Shown: positions 24,687 to 33,133 of the stretch, one piece after another
Numbering within the stretch: position 1 is the first letter of the stretch
How the letters are laid out: each line of letters starts with the position of its first letter
Source of the DNA: Clostridiales bacterium
GTDB taxonomy: Bacteria > Bacillota > Clostridia > Oscillospirales > Oscillospiraceae
Length of the DNA stretch: 64,000 bases
Reading direction: 5' to 3'
Assembly (NCBI GenBank): GCA_004551945.1
Contig: SFPN01000009.1
Coordinates: 6,071-70,070 of the forward strand
Translations under genes and position numbers: made by a program
Notes under the pieces: generated by a model
Told to the model about the DNA's origin: nothing
The model's database searches: none
Seen by the model: only the letters and a program-made list of their open reading frames with translations

Positions 24687-25044
24687 CGTAAAATCCCCTC
24701 CTAATGAGATCGATGAGCTGATCCAGGGTCAGGCCAAGGTTCTTGGCCTCCCGCACCAGGGTCTCGACGTAGTCGTGATAAAAGTCCTCAGACCGCCGCT
24801 TCCGCAGGGTCTCCCGGGCACCCTCCGCCACAAACATACCGATGCCCCGCTTCTTGTAGAGCAGGCCGTCGTTCACCAGCAGGTTGATCCCTTTCAGGGC
24901 GGTGGCGGGGTTAATTTTGTAGGTGGCCGCAAACTCTGTGATGGACGGCACCTGGCTGCCCTCCGGGTAAGCGCCGGAGAGGATGCCAGCCTCCAGCTGT
25001 TCCGCCAGCTGAAGAAAAATGGGTTTTTCTCCCTGAAACTGCAA
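24676..25044 (-). CDS. GntR/YtrA-family transcriptional repressor
   Basis: The 122-residue protein starts at TTG (25044), chosen because AGGAGG lies 8 bases upstream; longer upstream frames lack such a site. It has a winged helix typical of YtrA (QLAEQLEAGILSGAYPEGSQVPS, ATALKGINLLVNDGLL, KKRGIGMFVAEGA) and a short C-terminal dimerisation helix. It likely represses its own operon with the ABC genes. In the promoter region TTGACT occurs twice in direct repeat (25066 and 25081 areas), a possible operator. Confidence 0.85.
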   Translation of the reverse strand: MQFQGEKPIFLQLAEQLEAGILSGAYPEGSQVPSITEFAATYKINPATALKGINLLVNDGLLYKKRGIGMFVAEGARETLRKRRSEDFYHDYVETLVREAKNLGLTLDQLIDLIRRGFYDVH

Positions 25045-25102
25045 GGAGGTTACCTCCTTTCTTCTTGACTGGTTGATTACTTGACTAACTAACCGCAGGA
25101 CC

Positions 25103-25131
25103 AAAATATCATGGCTTATTTCGTTTGTCAA
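25103..25131 (-). promoter_or_regulatory. Promoter for the GntR-ABC operon
   Basis: Minus-strand TTGACA (25131-25126) and TATTTT (25108-25103) are 17 bases apart, 58 bases before the TTG start. Confidence 0.65.
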
Positions 25132-25221
25132 CAAGAAACTGACAATTCGTTCAAAATTTTTTGCGCACATTCCCCGGGACGGCGGGAAACCTTAAATCTG
25201 AGACGTCTTTGGCGGGACCCA

Positions 25222-25250
25222 TTGACAGGTTCCAAAATGTGGGGTAAAGT
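25222..25250 (+). promoter_or_regulatory. Promoter for the M13 peptidase
   Basis: TTGACA (25222-25227) and TAAAGT (25245-25250) have a 17-base spacer, 44 bases before the start. Confidence 0.7.
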
Positions 25251-25294
25251 CACACTGAGGACGGACAAAAAACACAGGAGAAAGAGGGAATCTC

Positions 25295-27667
25295 ATGAAC
25301 TGGCGAAAGCGATGGTCCGCCCTTTTCCTGGCCGCTTCGCTTCTGCTGGCCTGCATCCCCGGCGCGGGAGCGGCCCAGACCGAGGAGTATCTCACCCGGG
25401 GTGAGACAGCCGGCCTGCTGCTGGAAGCAGCCCAGGACTACAACCCGGATATTTGCTATGGGGACATTTTACAGGGCTATCCCAACGGAGACCTGGACGA
25501 GCAGGGTCTGGTCACCCGGGTGCAGGCTCTGGTGATGCTCCAGCGGGCCTTCGGCGGCCTGACGGAGCCCAAAGGGGACAACGCCCGCAGCGGCTGTCCC
25601 ACGTCCGGCTTCACCGACGTGCCCGCATGGGCGGCGGAGGAGCTGGCGGAGGTCTTTGCCGCAGGCATCGTAGCCGGCACCACGGAAACCACCTTTTCCC
25701 CCGGAGACAGGATCACCCGTGAGCAGCTGGACCTGCTGCTCCGCCGGACCTTCGCCCTGGAGGGCAGCAGCCTGAAGGACGACTTCTATGCCGCGGTAAA
25801 CAAGCAGGCCCTGGACAACAGCCAGATCCTGCCCGGCTACCCCGGCACCGGCGCGTTCACTGATCTGTCGGTTTCCGTGCAGAACGACGTGACTGCCATC
25901 ATTCAGGAGCTGGTTCAGACCGGAGGCAAGACAGCAGGGGAGAAGAAAATCGTCACCCTCTACCAAAACATCCTGGATATAGATGCCCGGAATTCGTCGG
26001 GCATCACACCCATTCGGCCCTATCTGACGGCCATTGACCAGGCCCAAACCCTGGAGGAGCTGATGGCCGCTCACGTCCAGGTTCAGAAGGACCTGGCAGC
26101 TTCTCTGCTGCTGGATTTCGACCTCACCGTTGACGCCAGGGACAGCAACGCCTTCCTTCTCACCTTCGACGGCCTGTCCCCCATGCTGGGGCAGAGCGGC
26201 TACGGGGCAGGCGCATCAGAAACCCAGAAGCAGGCCTATAAAGCCTATCTGGAAACCCTTTTCACCCTCTCCGGTCAGAGCAAGGAGGAGGCCGCCCGGG
26301 CGGCAGTTCTCATCTGGCAGACAGATCCCGCGCTGGCGGCAGCCTCCCTCACCACCCAGGAGCTGGCGGATGTGGACAAAACCTACCATATCTACACCAT
26401 GGACCAGCTTCGGGCCATGTTCCCCGGGGCAGAGCTGGACGCTCTCTTTGCCGCCTCCGGCCTGGAGCAGACAGACCGGATTCTGGTGAGCGACCCCGGC
26501 AAACTCCAGGCCATCGCGGCACTTTTTGACCCGGAAAGGACCCCCAACTCCCTGGAAATTCTCAAGTCGTACGCCCGGCTGACCCTGCTGAACACCTTCG
26601 GGCCTATGCTGGGCCAGGCTTTTACCGATGCAGCCAGTACCTTCCAGCAGAGCTACCTGGGCATTGCCGGGGGCCTGTCTCTGGAGGGCACTGCCTCCCA
26701 GTATATCCAAGCCTTCCTGGGGGACTACCTGGGAAAGGTCTATGCAGACCGCTGCTTCTCTGCCTCTGCCAAGAAAGAGGTGGAGAGCATGGCCCGGGAT
26801 ATTCTGGCAGTCTACCGGGACCGCATTCAGGCGCTGGACTGGATGAGCAGCGCCACCAAGGCCAAAGCCATCCGGAAGCTGGACACCATGACCCTTCACA
26901 TTGGCTATCCCGACACCTGGGAAGATCCCCTGGAGGGAGTAAACCTGCTGACGGCAGGGGAGGGAGGCAGCTTCTTCCAGAACGCGGTGGCCATCGTCCA
27001 GGCCGGCAGGCAGGCCCTGGCAGAGCGGCAGCAGGAAGGCCCGGACAAGGACCAGTGGGTTATGACCCCCTATACGGTCAACGCCTGCTACACCCCCACA
27101 GAAAACACCATCACCTTCCCGGCAGGCATCCTTCAGCCTCCCTTCTACGATAAAAACGTCTCCTATGAGGAAAACCTGGGCAGCATCGGCTATGTGATTG
27201 CCCACGAAATCACCCACGCCTTCGACAACAACGGAGCCAAGTTCGACGAAAACGGCAACGCCGCCGGTTGGTGGACGGCGGCGGACTATGCCGCCTTTCA
27301 GGCTCTTTGCCAGCGGGTGGTGACCCTCTACGACGGCAGAGAGAGCGCCCCCGGCATTGTCTGCAACGGGGAACTGACCCTCTCAGAGAACATCGCTGAC
27401 CTGGGAGCGGCCGCCTGCATCACCCAGCTGGAAGGAAAACAGGAAAACCCGGACTACGCTGCCCTCTATACCGCTATGGCCCGAATCTGGTGCTCCAGCT
27501 ATCCCCGGGAAATGCGGCAGTATATGGCCCGGACGGATGTTCACGCGCCGGACAAGCTCCGGGGCAGCCTGGTGCTCCAGAACTTCGACCAGTTCTATGA
27601 GGCCTTCGGCATCACGGAAGGGGACGGCATGTGGCTGGCCCCGGAGGACCGGGTGGTTATTTGGTAA
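25295..27667 (+). CDS. Secreted M13 (neprilysin-like) peptidase with N-terminal SLH repeats
   Basis: The 790-residue protein has a signal peptide (FLAASLLLACIPGAGA), two SLH-type repeats at about residues 30-155 (GYPNGDLDEQGLVTRVQALVML; FTDVPAWAAEELAEVFAAGIVAG) and then a complete M13 metallopeptidase. Zinc ligands are in VIAHEITHAFD (HExxH, about residue 636) with the third ligand in ENIADLGAAA, and YTVNACYTPTENTI gives the substrate-binding N-A-x-Y-like motif. It probably cleaves peptides at the cell surface, held by its SLH repeats. Fusion of SLH repeats to M13 is unusual. Confidence 0.92.
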   Translation: MNWRKRWSALFLAASLLLACIPGAGAAQTEEYLTRGETAGLLLEAAQDYNPDICYGDILQGYPNGDLDEQGLVTRVQALVMLQRAFGGLTEPKGDNARSGCPTSGFTDVPAWAAEELAEVFAAGIVAGTTETTFSPGDRITREQLDLLLRRTFALEGSSLKDDFYAAVNKQALDNSQILPGYPGTGAFTDLSVSVQNDVTAIIQELVQTGGKTAGEKKIVTLYQNILDIDARNSSGITPIRPYLTAIDQAQTLEELMAAHVQVQKDLAASLLLDFDLTVDARDSNAFLLTFDGLSPMLGQSGYGAGASETQKQAYKAYLETLFTLSGQSKEEAARAAVLIWQTDPALAAASLTTQELADVDKTYHIYTMDQLRAMFPGAELDALFAASGLEQTDRILVSDPGKLQAIAALFDPERTPNSLEILKSYARLTLLNTFGPMLGQAFTDAASTFQQSYLGIAGGLSLEGTASQYIQAFLGDYLGKVYADRCFSASAKKEVESMARDILAVYRDRIQALDWMSSATKAKAIRKLDTMTLHIGYPDTWEDPLEGVNLLTAGEGGSFFQNAVAIVQAGRQALAERQQEGPDKDQWVMTPYTVNACYTPTENTITFPAGILQPPFYDKNVSYEENLGSIGYVIAHEITHAFDNNGAKFDENGNAAGWWTAADYAAFQALCQRVVTLYDGRESAPGIVCNGELTLSENIADLGAAACITQLEGKQENPDYAALYTAMARIWCSSYPREMRQYMARTDVHAPDKLRGSLVLQNFDQFYEAFGITEGDGMWLAPEDRVVIW

Positions 27668-27688
27668 CGAATCAAAGGAAGTGCTGCA

Positions 27689-28093
27689 ATGAACCAAGAT
27701 CTCTCCCATCTCAAAGAAAAATTTGTCAATGACCTGTTTGTCTCCCAGGGGCTGGAGGCCGTGATTGACGAGGCCTCCTACGGCTACGCAAAATGCTCCA
27801 TGGAAATTCAGCCCCGCCACTGCAACGCCCTGGGCATCCCCATGGGGGGCGCTGTCTTTACCCTGGCTGACTTCGCCTTTGCGGTGGCCGCCAATCAGGA
27901 GGGGCGGGATGTGGTCACCCAGGCCTCCCAGATTACTTTCCTGAAACCTGCAAAGGGGAAATACTTGACAGCCATTGCAAATCAAGTAAAAGATGGAAAA
28001 CGGATCTGCTTTTACGAGGTAAAAGTGACCGACGACCTGGGCAACGACGTGGCCTTTGTCACCATCAACGGCTATGTAGTGAAGAACCCCTGA
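27689..28093 (+). CDS. PaaI-family thioesterase
   Basis: The 134-residue protein is a hotdog-fold thioesterase: HCNALGIPMGGAVFTLADFAFAVAAN contains the G-G and catalytic Asp pattern of the PaaI family. It probably hydrolyses acyl- or aryl-CoA. It follows the peptidase by 21 bases and ends in a strong terminator. No phenylacetate genes are near, so a general role is likely. Confidence 0.85.
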   Translation: MNQDLSHLKEKFVNDLFVSQGLEAVIDEASYGYAKCSMEIQPRHCNALGIPMGGAVFTLADFAFAVAANQEGRDVVTQASQITFLKPAKGKYLTAIANQVKDGKRICFYEVKVTDDLGNDVAFVTINGYVVKNP

Positions 28094-28100
28094 TCGCGCA

Positions 28101-28140
28101 AAAAAACAGGCTCTGCCGAACTGGGCAGAGCCTGTTTTTT
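28101..28140. terminator. Bidirectional terminator
   Basis: A 17-bp stem (28101-28117 with 28124-28140) with A6 and T6 ends lies between the convergent thioesterase and dapA genes. Confidence 0.9.
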
Positions 28141-28145
28141 ATCCA

Positions 28146-29036
28146 TTAACTCAGCAATCCCGCGTCTTGCATGACTGCTTTCAGATGCTCCAGCGGCTCC
28201 AGGTCCATCTCCCAGAGGGGGAGACGCAGCACTCCGCTGTCCAGCCTGGTCTCCCGCATGGCGGCCTTGATGGGGATGGGGTTGACCTGGGAGAAAAGGG
28301 CCCGGGTCAGGGGCGCATAGGCCAGCTGAATCCTTCTTGCCTGCGCCGTGTCCCCCCGGAAATAGCTGTGGGTCAGCTCTGCCATGGGCCCGGGGACCAG
28401 GTTGGACACCACGGAGATCAGCCCCTTGGCTCCCATGGCCAGCATAGGAAGGGTGTGGTCGTCGTTGCCGGACCAGACGTTCCAGTCCTCTCCGCACAGG
28501 GCCAGGGTGTCCAACAGCAGGGAGAAGTCTCCCGAGGCCTCCTTGACCCCGTTGATGTTGGGGTGCTGGCTCAGGATCTGATAGGTCCGGGCGGTAAAGG
28601 ACAGGCCGGTGCGGGAGGGCACGTTGTAGAGGATGACAGGCAGCGCCACCCGATCGGCCAGGTGGGTATAGTGCCGGATGAGACCGGTCTGGGTGGTCTT
28701 GTTGTAATAGGGGGTCACCACCAGCAAGGCATCCGCCCCGGCGTCCTGGGCACACTGGCACAGAGAAAGAGCGGCGGCAGTGTCGTTGCTGCCAGCCCCC
28801 GCCACCACCTTGCACCGGCCCGCTGCCCGGCGGACGCAGAAGGACACCAGCTGGCCGTGCTCCTCTTCGGTGAGAACGGCGCTCTCCCCGGTGGTGCCGC
28901 AGACGCACAGAGCGTCAATCCCGGCTTCGATCTGCCGGTCAATCTGCCGGGCAAAGGCTTCGTAGTCAATGGTATGATCGGGATGAAAGGGCGTAATGAG
29001 GGCGGTGCAGGTTCCGGTGAAAACAGGGGATTTCAT
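28146..29036 (-). CDS. dapA: 4-hydroxy-tetrahydrodipicolinate synthase
   Basis: The 296-residue TIM-barrel enzyme condenses aspartate semialdehyde with pyruvate in the lysine/diaminopimelate pathway. CGTTGES carries the conserved Thr, LYNVPSRTG the catalytic Tyr and INGVKEASGD the Schiff-base Lys. The ATG at 29036 follows GGAAAGGAG. It is downstream of asd, which makes its substrate, but a strong hairpin lies between them. Confidence 0.95.
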   Translation of the reverse strand: MKSPVFTGTCTALITPFHPDHTIDYEAFARQIDRQIEAGIDALCVCGTTGESAVLTEEEHGQLVSFCVRRAAGRCKVVAGAGSNDTAAALSLCQCAQDAGADALLVVTPYYNKTTQTGLIRHYTHLADRVALPVILYNVPSRTGLSFTARTYQILSQHPNINGVKEASGDFSLLLDTLALCGEDWNVWSGNDDHTLPMLAMGAKGLISVVSNLVPGPMAELTHSYFRGDTAQARRIQLAYAPLTRALFSQVNPIPIKAAMRETRLDSGVLRLPLWEMDLEPLEHLKAVMQDAGLLS

Positions 29037-29052
29037 AAGCACTCCTTTCCAG

Positions 29053-29120
29053 AAAAAAGCGGCCCCGGGCCAGCTTCTGCACAAAAATTTCTTTCGTGAC
29101 AGAAACCGGCCCGGGGCCGC
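29053..29120 (-). terminator. Hairpin terminator between asd and dapA
   Basis: A perfect 13-bp GC stem (29059-29071 with 29108-29120), extended by an inner five-base pair stretch, is followed on the minus strand by TTTTTT (29053-29058). It sits only 17 bases before dapA, so dapA depends on read-through, a regulated attenuator, or a promoter inside the loop. Confidence 0.8.
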
Positions 29121-29136
29121 GTGAATGGACAAAGGC

Positions 29137-30222
29137 TCAGCGGGGGAGGATGTACCCCTCTGCGCACAGCAGCTCGGCCAGCAGAACGCCGCCGCCTGCG
29201 GCGCCCCGCAGGGTGTTGTGGGACAGGCCCACGAACTTGTAGTCATACTGGGTGTCGGGACGCAGACGGCCCAGGGTGACGGCCATGCCGCCCTCCAGAT
29301 CCCGGTCCAGCTTGGCCTGGGGACGGTCGGGCTCCTCAAAATACTGGAGGAACTGCTTGGGGGCGCTGGGCAGGTTCAGCTCCTGGGCACGGCCCTGGAA
29401 GTTCTTCCAGGCTGCTTTGATCTCCTCCTCGGTGGGCTTGTTCTTGAAGGTGACAAACACTGCGGCGGTGTGGCCGTCAGAGACCGGCACCCGCAGGCAC
29501 TGGGCAGTGATGGAAGGGGTCTGGGCGGGGACGATCTGGCCGTTTTCCACGGTGCCCCAAACCTTCAGAGGCTCCTTCTCGGACTTCTCCTCCTCGCCGC
29601 CGATGTAGGGGATCAGGTTATCCACCATCTCGGGCCAGGTCTCGAAGGTTTTGCCCGCGCCGGAGATGGCCTGATAGGTGCACACCAGCACCTTCTCCAG
29701 ACCGAAGGGACGCAGAGGATGCAGGGCCGGAGCGTAGGACTGGATGGAGCAGTTGGACTTAACGGCGATGAAGCCACGCTGGGTGCCCAGGCGCTTCTTC
29801 TGGTCCTGAATGACCTGGATGTGCTCGGGGTTGACCTCGGGGATTACCATGGGCACGTCGGGGGTCCAGCGGTGAGCGCTGTTGTTGGAGATCACGGGGC
29901 ACTCCAGCTTGGCATAGGACTCCTCCAGGGCGCGGATCTCGTCCTTTTTCATGTCAACGGCGCAGAAGATAAAGTCCACGGAACCTGCAATCTTCTCCTT
30001 GTCGGCCTGGGCGTCCAGGACCACCAGGGACTTTGCCTCCTCAGGCATGGGAGTGGGCATGGCCCAGCGGGTTCCCACCGCCTCCTGATAGGTCTTGCCT
30101 GCGGAACGGGAACTGGCCGCCACCACAGTCAGCTGGAACCAGGGATGATTCTCCAGCAGAGAGACGAAACGCTGGCCCACCATACCGGTGGCTCCAACCA
30201 CACCGACAGCGTACTTTTTCAT
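29137..30222 (-). CDS. asd: Aspartate-semialdehyde dehydrogenase
   Basis: The 361-residue enzyme reduces aspartyl phosphate to aspartate semialdehyde, feeding lysine, threonine and methionine synthesis. VGVVGATGMVGQRF is the NADP site, AVKSNCSIQSY holds the catalytic Cys and DGHTAAVFV the His region. Its length and the SNCSIQ motif suggest the branch also found in archaea and fungi rather than the proteobacterial type. The ATG at 30222 follows AGGAGG-like sequence. Promoter at 30367-30395. Confidence 0.95.
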   Translation of the reverse strand: MKKYAVGVVGATGMVGQRFVSLLENHPWFQLTVVAASSRSAGKTYQEAVGTRWAMPTPMPEEAKSLVVLDAQADKEKIAGSVDFIFCAVDMKKDEIRALEESYAKLECPVISNNSAHRWTPDVPMVIPEVNPEHIQVIQDQKKRLGTQRGFIAVKSNCSIQSYAPALHPLRPFGLEKVLVCTYQAISGAGKTFETWPEMVDNLIPYIGGEEEKSEKEPLKVWGTVENGQIVPAQTPSITAQCLRVPVSDGHTAAVFVTFKNKPTEEEIKAAWKNFQGRAQELNLPSAPKQFLQYFEEPDRPQAKLDRDLEGGMAVTLGRLRPDTQYDYKFVGLSHNTLRGAAGGGVLLAELLCAEGYILPR

Positions 30223-30292
30223 GAAAAGGACCTCCTGACATTTGTAATACTGCCCGGACCGGGCGAAACCTGCCGCCAATGAAAAACAGCAG

Positions 30293-30322
30293 TTGAAAAG
30301 ACAGTGGCTTTTGTACTATAAT
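30293..30322 (+). promoter_or_regulatory. Candidate promoter for queA-tgt
   Basis: TTGAAA (30293-30298) and TATAAT (30317-30322) are 18 bases apart. The leader to queA would be about 170 bases and contains a short hairpin (GGCAGCC with GGCTGCC at about 30428 and 30459). It reads through the asd promoter. Confidence 0.55.
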
Positions 30323-30366
30323 AAGATACCTGTACCGGCACCCAAAAACGAAGCCTGTATTTTTTT

Positions 30367-30395
30367 AAGATAGCATAGAGATTTTTTAATGTCAA
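30367..30395 (-). promoter_or_regulatory. Promoter for asd
   Basis: Minus-strand TTGACA (30395-30390) and TATCTT (30372-30367) are 17 bases apart, giving a leader of about 140 bases before asd. No lysine riboswitch landmarks are visible in it. Confidence 0.7.
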
Positions 30396-30501
30396 TGTGC
30401 AGAAAGGTTTTCCATGAAAAAAACAGGGCAGCCGGTATAGTCTATGCTCTCCCGGCCCGGGCTGCCACCCAGGAAACCGGGGAAAATTTACGGCACAAGG
30501 A

Positions 30502-31536
30502 TTGATCCATATTAAGACATCTGATTTTTACTATGACCTGCCTCAGGAGCTCATTGCCCAGACGCCCATCCCCCAGCGGGACGCCTCCCGCCTGCTCACC
30601 CTGAACAAGGTGACAGGGGAGACCGCCCACTGCCATTTCTATGATCTGCCCGGCTTCCTCCGGCCGGGGGACTGCCTGGTGCTCAACGACTCCCGGGTGC
30701 TGCCCGCCCGGCTCATCGGCAAGCGGGAGCCCGGCGGCGGCGCCTGCGAGGTGGTGCTGCTCATCGACCGGGGGGAGAAAACCTGGGAGTGCCTGGTGCG
30801 CCCCGGGAAAAAGCTCCGGACCGGAGCAAAGCTCTCCTTTGGCGACGGCCAGCTCACCGCCGAAGTGGTGAAGGTCCTGGAGGGGGGCAACCGCCTGATC
30901 CGCTTTGACTATGAAGGAATCTTTCTGGAGATTCTGGAGCGGCTGGGCAAAATGCCCCTGCCCCCCTACATCAAGGAGGAGCTTCAGGACGCGGAACGGT
31001 ACCAGACGGTATACTCCCGGGAGGTGGGCTCCGCCGCCGCTCCCACCGCCGGCCTTCACTTTACCAAGGAGCTGCTGGCGGAGATTGAAGCCATGGGGGT
31101 GCGGGTCTGCTATGTGACCCTCCACGTAGGCCTGGGCACCTTCCGCCCGGTGAAGGCAGAGGACATCGGCGACCATGAAATGCACAGCGAGTACTGCATG
31201 ATCTCCGCTGAAACCGCCGGGACCATCAACCGCACCAAGCGGGAAGGGGGACGGGTGATCTGCGTGGGCACTACCTCCTGCCGCACCATCGAGAGCTGGG
31301 CGGAGGAAGACGGCACCCTGCGGGAGCACGCGGGATGGACCAACATTTTCATCTATCCCGGCTACCGGTTCAAGGTGCTGGACTGCCTGGTAACCAACTT
31401 CCATCTGCCCGAGTCCACGCTGATTATGCTGGTCTCCGCCCTGGCTGGACGGGAGCATGTGCTGGCCGCCTACCAGGAGGCGGTGGAAGCCCGCTACCGG
31501 TTCTTCTCCTTTGGAGACGCCATGTTCATTTACTGA
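30502..31536 (+). CDS. queA: tRNA preQ1(34) ribosyltransferase-isomerase QueA
   Basis: The 344-residue enzyme transfers the ribosyl group of SAM to preQ1 in tRNA to make epoxyqueuosine. The family start KTSDFYYDLPQELIAQTPIP, the motif VGLGTFRPVK and the end YRFFSFGDAMFIY are present. The annotated start is TTG (30502), but AAGGA ends immediately before it. An ATT at 30511 lies 9 bases after AAGGA and would give the usual N-terminus M-KTSDFYYDL, so a rare ATT start is possible. tgt follows 16 bases later. Confidence 0.93.
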   Translation: MIHIKTSDFYYDLPQELIAQTPIPQRDASRLLTLNKVTGETAHCHFYDLPGFLRPGDCLVLNDSRVLPARLIGKREPGGGACEVVLLIDRGEKTWECLVRPGKKLRTGAKLSFGDGQLTAEVVKVLEGGNRLIRFDYEGIFLEILERLGKMPLPPYIKEELQDAERYQTVYSREVGSAAAPTAGLHFTKELLAEIEAMGVRVCYVTLHVGLGTFRPVKAEDIGDHEMHSEYCMISAETAGTINRTKREGGRVICVGTTSCRTIESWAEEDGTLREHAGWTNIFIYPGYRFKVLDCLVTNFHLPESTLIMLVSALAGREHVLAAYQEAVEARYRFFSFGDAMFIY

Positions 31537-31552
31537 AAAGGAGGACGCTACC

Positions 31553-32683
31553 GTGTTTCATCTGCTGAAAACAGAAGGCCGCGCCCGGCGGGGGGAGCTG
31601 ATCTGCGCCCACGGCACCGCCCAGACCCCGGTGTTCATGAACGTGGGCACCCAGGGAGCCATCAAGGGGGCGGTCTCCGCCCACGACCTGAAAGAGGTCG
31701 GCTGCCAGATCGAGCTGTCCAACACCTACCATCTCCACCTGCGCCCCGGTGATGCCCTGGTGAAAGAGATGGGAGGACTGCACAAATTTATGGATTGGGA
31801 CGGTCCCATCCTTACCGACAGCGGAGGCTTTCAGGTCTTTTCCCTGGCTGGCTTGCGGAAGATCAAGGAGGAAGGGGTGACCTTTGCCTCTCACATCGAC
31901 GGCCGGCGGATCTTCATGGGACCGGAGGAGAGCATGCAGATCCAGTCCAACCTGGGCTCTGACATTGCCATGGCCTTTGACGAGTGCGTGGAGAATCCCT
32001 CGCCCTATGATTACGTCAAGCGCTCCTGCGAGCGCACCCTCCGGTGGCTGGAGCGGTGCAAGGCCGAGCACGACCGGCTCAACCAGCTGCCCGGCACAGT
32101 GAATCCCCAGCAGATGCTCTTCGGCATCAACCAGGGAGGAACCTTCCCGGACCTGCGGGTGTGGCACATGAAGCAAACGGCCCAGATCCCCTGCGACGGC
32201 TACGCCATCGGCGGCCTGGCCGTAGGGGAGCCCACGGAGACCATGTATGAGATCATCGAGGCCGTGGAGCCCCACATGCCCCAGGACAAGCCCCGCTACC
32301 TGATGGGGGTCGGCACCCCCACCAACATCATCGAGGCCGTGGCCCGTGGCGTGGACATGTTCGACTGCGTGCTCCCGGCCCGAAACGCCCGCCACGGAAA
32401 GCTCTACACCTGGGAGGGCTCCCTGAACATCAAAAACGAGAAGTATAAAAACGATCCCCGGCCCATTGACCCCACCTGCACCTGCCCGGTGTGCCGCTCC
32501 TTCTCCCGGGCCTATCTCCGCCATCTGTTCGTGGCAGGGGAGATGCTGGCCATGCGTCTGGCGGTGCTCCACAACCTGTATTTCTTCAACTCCCTGATGG
32601 CCCAGATCCGTCTGGCCCTGGACGAGGGGCGGTTTGATGACTTCCGGCGGGAGTATTCTCCCAAGCTGGCGGCCCGGCTCTGA
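31553..32683 (+). CDS. tgt: tRNA-guanine transglycosylase
   Basis: The 376-residue enzyme exchanges guanine-34 for preQ1 in tRNAs for Asp, Asn, His and Tyr. GTG at 31553 has AAGGAGG 8 bases upstream. Motifs are LTDSGGFQVFSL (nucleophile Asp region), INQGGTFPDLR, AIGGLAVGEP and FDCVLPARNARHG; the zinc site is CTCPVC with a downstream C/H pair. It forms the queuosine unit with queA. Confidence 0.96.
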   Translation: MFHLLKTEGRARRGELICAHGTAQTPVFMNVGTQGAIKGAVSAHDLKEVGCQIELSNTYHLHLRPGDALVKEMGGLHKFMDWDGPILTDSGGFQVFSLAGLRKIKEEGVTFASHIDGRRIFMGPEESMQIQSNLGSDIAMAFDECVENPSPYDYVKRSCERTLRWLERCKAEHDRLNQLPGTVNPQQMLFGINQGGTFPDLRVWHMKQTAQIPCDGYAIGGLAVGEPTETMYEIIEAVEPHMPQDKPRYLMGVGTPTNIIEAVARGVDMFDCVLPARNARHGKLYTWEGSLNIKNEKYKNDPRPIDPTCTCPVCRSFSRAYLRHLFVAGEMLAMRLAVLHNLYFFNSLMAQIRLALDEGRFDDFRREYSPKLAARL

Positions 32684-32711
32684 CAAAATCTGCGCAGGCA
32701 GCAAAAAATGC

Positions 32712-32740
32712 TTGTCAAATGCTAAAATCTATCTTATAAT
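32712..32740 (+). promoter_or_regulatory. Promoter for yajC
   Basis: TTGTCA (32712-32717) and TATAAT (32735-32740) with a 17-base spacer lie 38 bases before the yajC start. Confidence 0.75.
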
Positions 32741-32778
32741 TGAGGATAAGTCCTAGAATTAAAGCGGAGGGAACAGCT

Positions 32779-33060
32779 TTGGAAATCACACTTTTACTTT
32801 TATTGCTCGTTGTTTATATCGCGATTTTCTACTTCCTGAAGATGCGCCCGGAAAAGAAGCGCAAAAAGGAGCAGGAGGAGATGAAGAAGGCTCTGGCTCC
32901 TGGCGATTCCGTCACCATGATTGACGGCATTATTGGTAATGTCTGCGCTGTGAAGGACAAGACCATTGTCATCGAGACCGGCGCAGACCGGGTCCGTCTG
33001 GAGTATGCCCACTGGGCCATTATGGAGAAGGGCGTTTCTGTGGACCAGGTCCAGAAGTAA
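32779..33060 (+). CDS. yajC: Preprotein translocase accessory subunit YajC
   Basis: The 93-residue protein starts at TTG (32779), 7 bases after GGAGGG. It has one N-terminal helix (TLLLLLLVVYIAIFYFLKMRP), the charged EKKRKKEQEEMKKAL linker and a small domain (GDSVTMIDGIIGNV), all typical of YajC, which associates with SecDF at the membrane. It is next to tgt as in many bacteria; secDF is not in the window. Confidence 0.93.
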   Translation: MEITLLLLLLVVYIAIFYFLKMRPEKKRKKEQEEMKKALAPGDSVTMIDGIIGNVCAVKDKTIVIETGADRVRLEYAHWAIMEKGVSVDQVQK

Positions 33061-33082
33061 TCAAAGATCAGCATAGAGAAAA

Positions 33083-33133
33083 CCCTCCCCGCATAGAGTC
33101 TATCAGTGATTCTGTTCGGGGAGGGATTTTTTT
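33083..33133 (+). terminator. Terminator after yajC, overlapping the next start site
   Basis: CCCTCCCCG (33083-33091) pairs with CGGGGAGGG (33117-33125), followed by ATTTTTTT. The 3' arm contains the GGGAGGG that serves as ribosome binding site of the next gene, and its TTG start (33132) is at the end of the T tract. Confidence 0.8.

Noticed and set aside
30223..30366. Lysine riboswitch in the asd leader
   Set aside because: The leader of about 140 bases is shorter than a typical L-box, and none of the conserved core sequences could be found.
30400..30501. PreQ1 riboswitch before queA
   Set aside because: The short hairpin at 30428-30465 lacks the A-rich tail and conserved loop of preQ1 aptamers.
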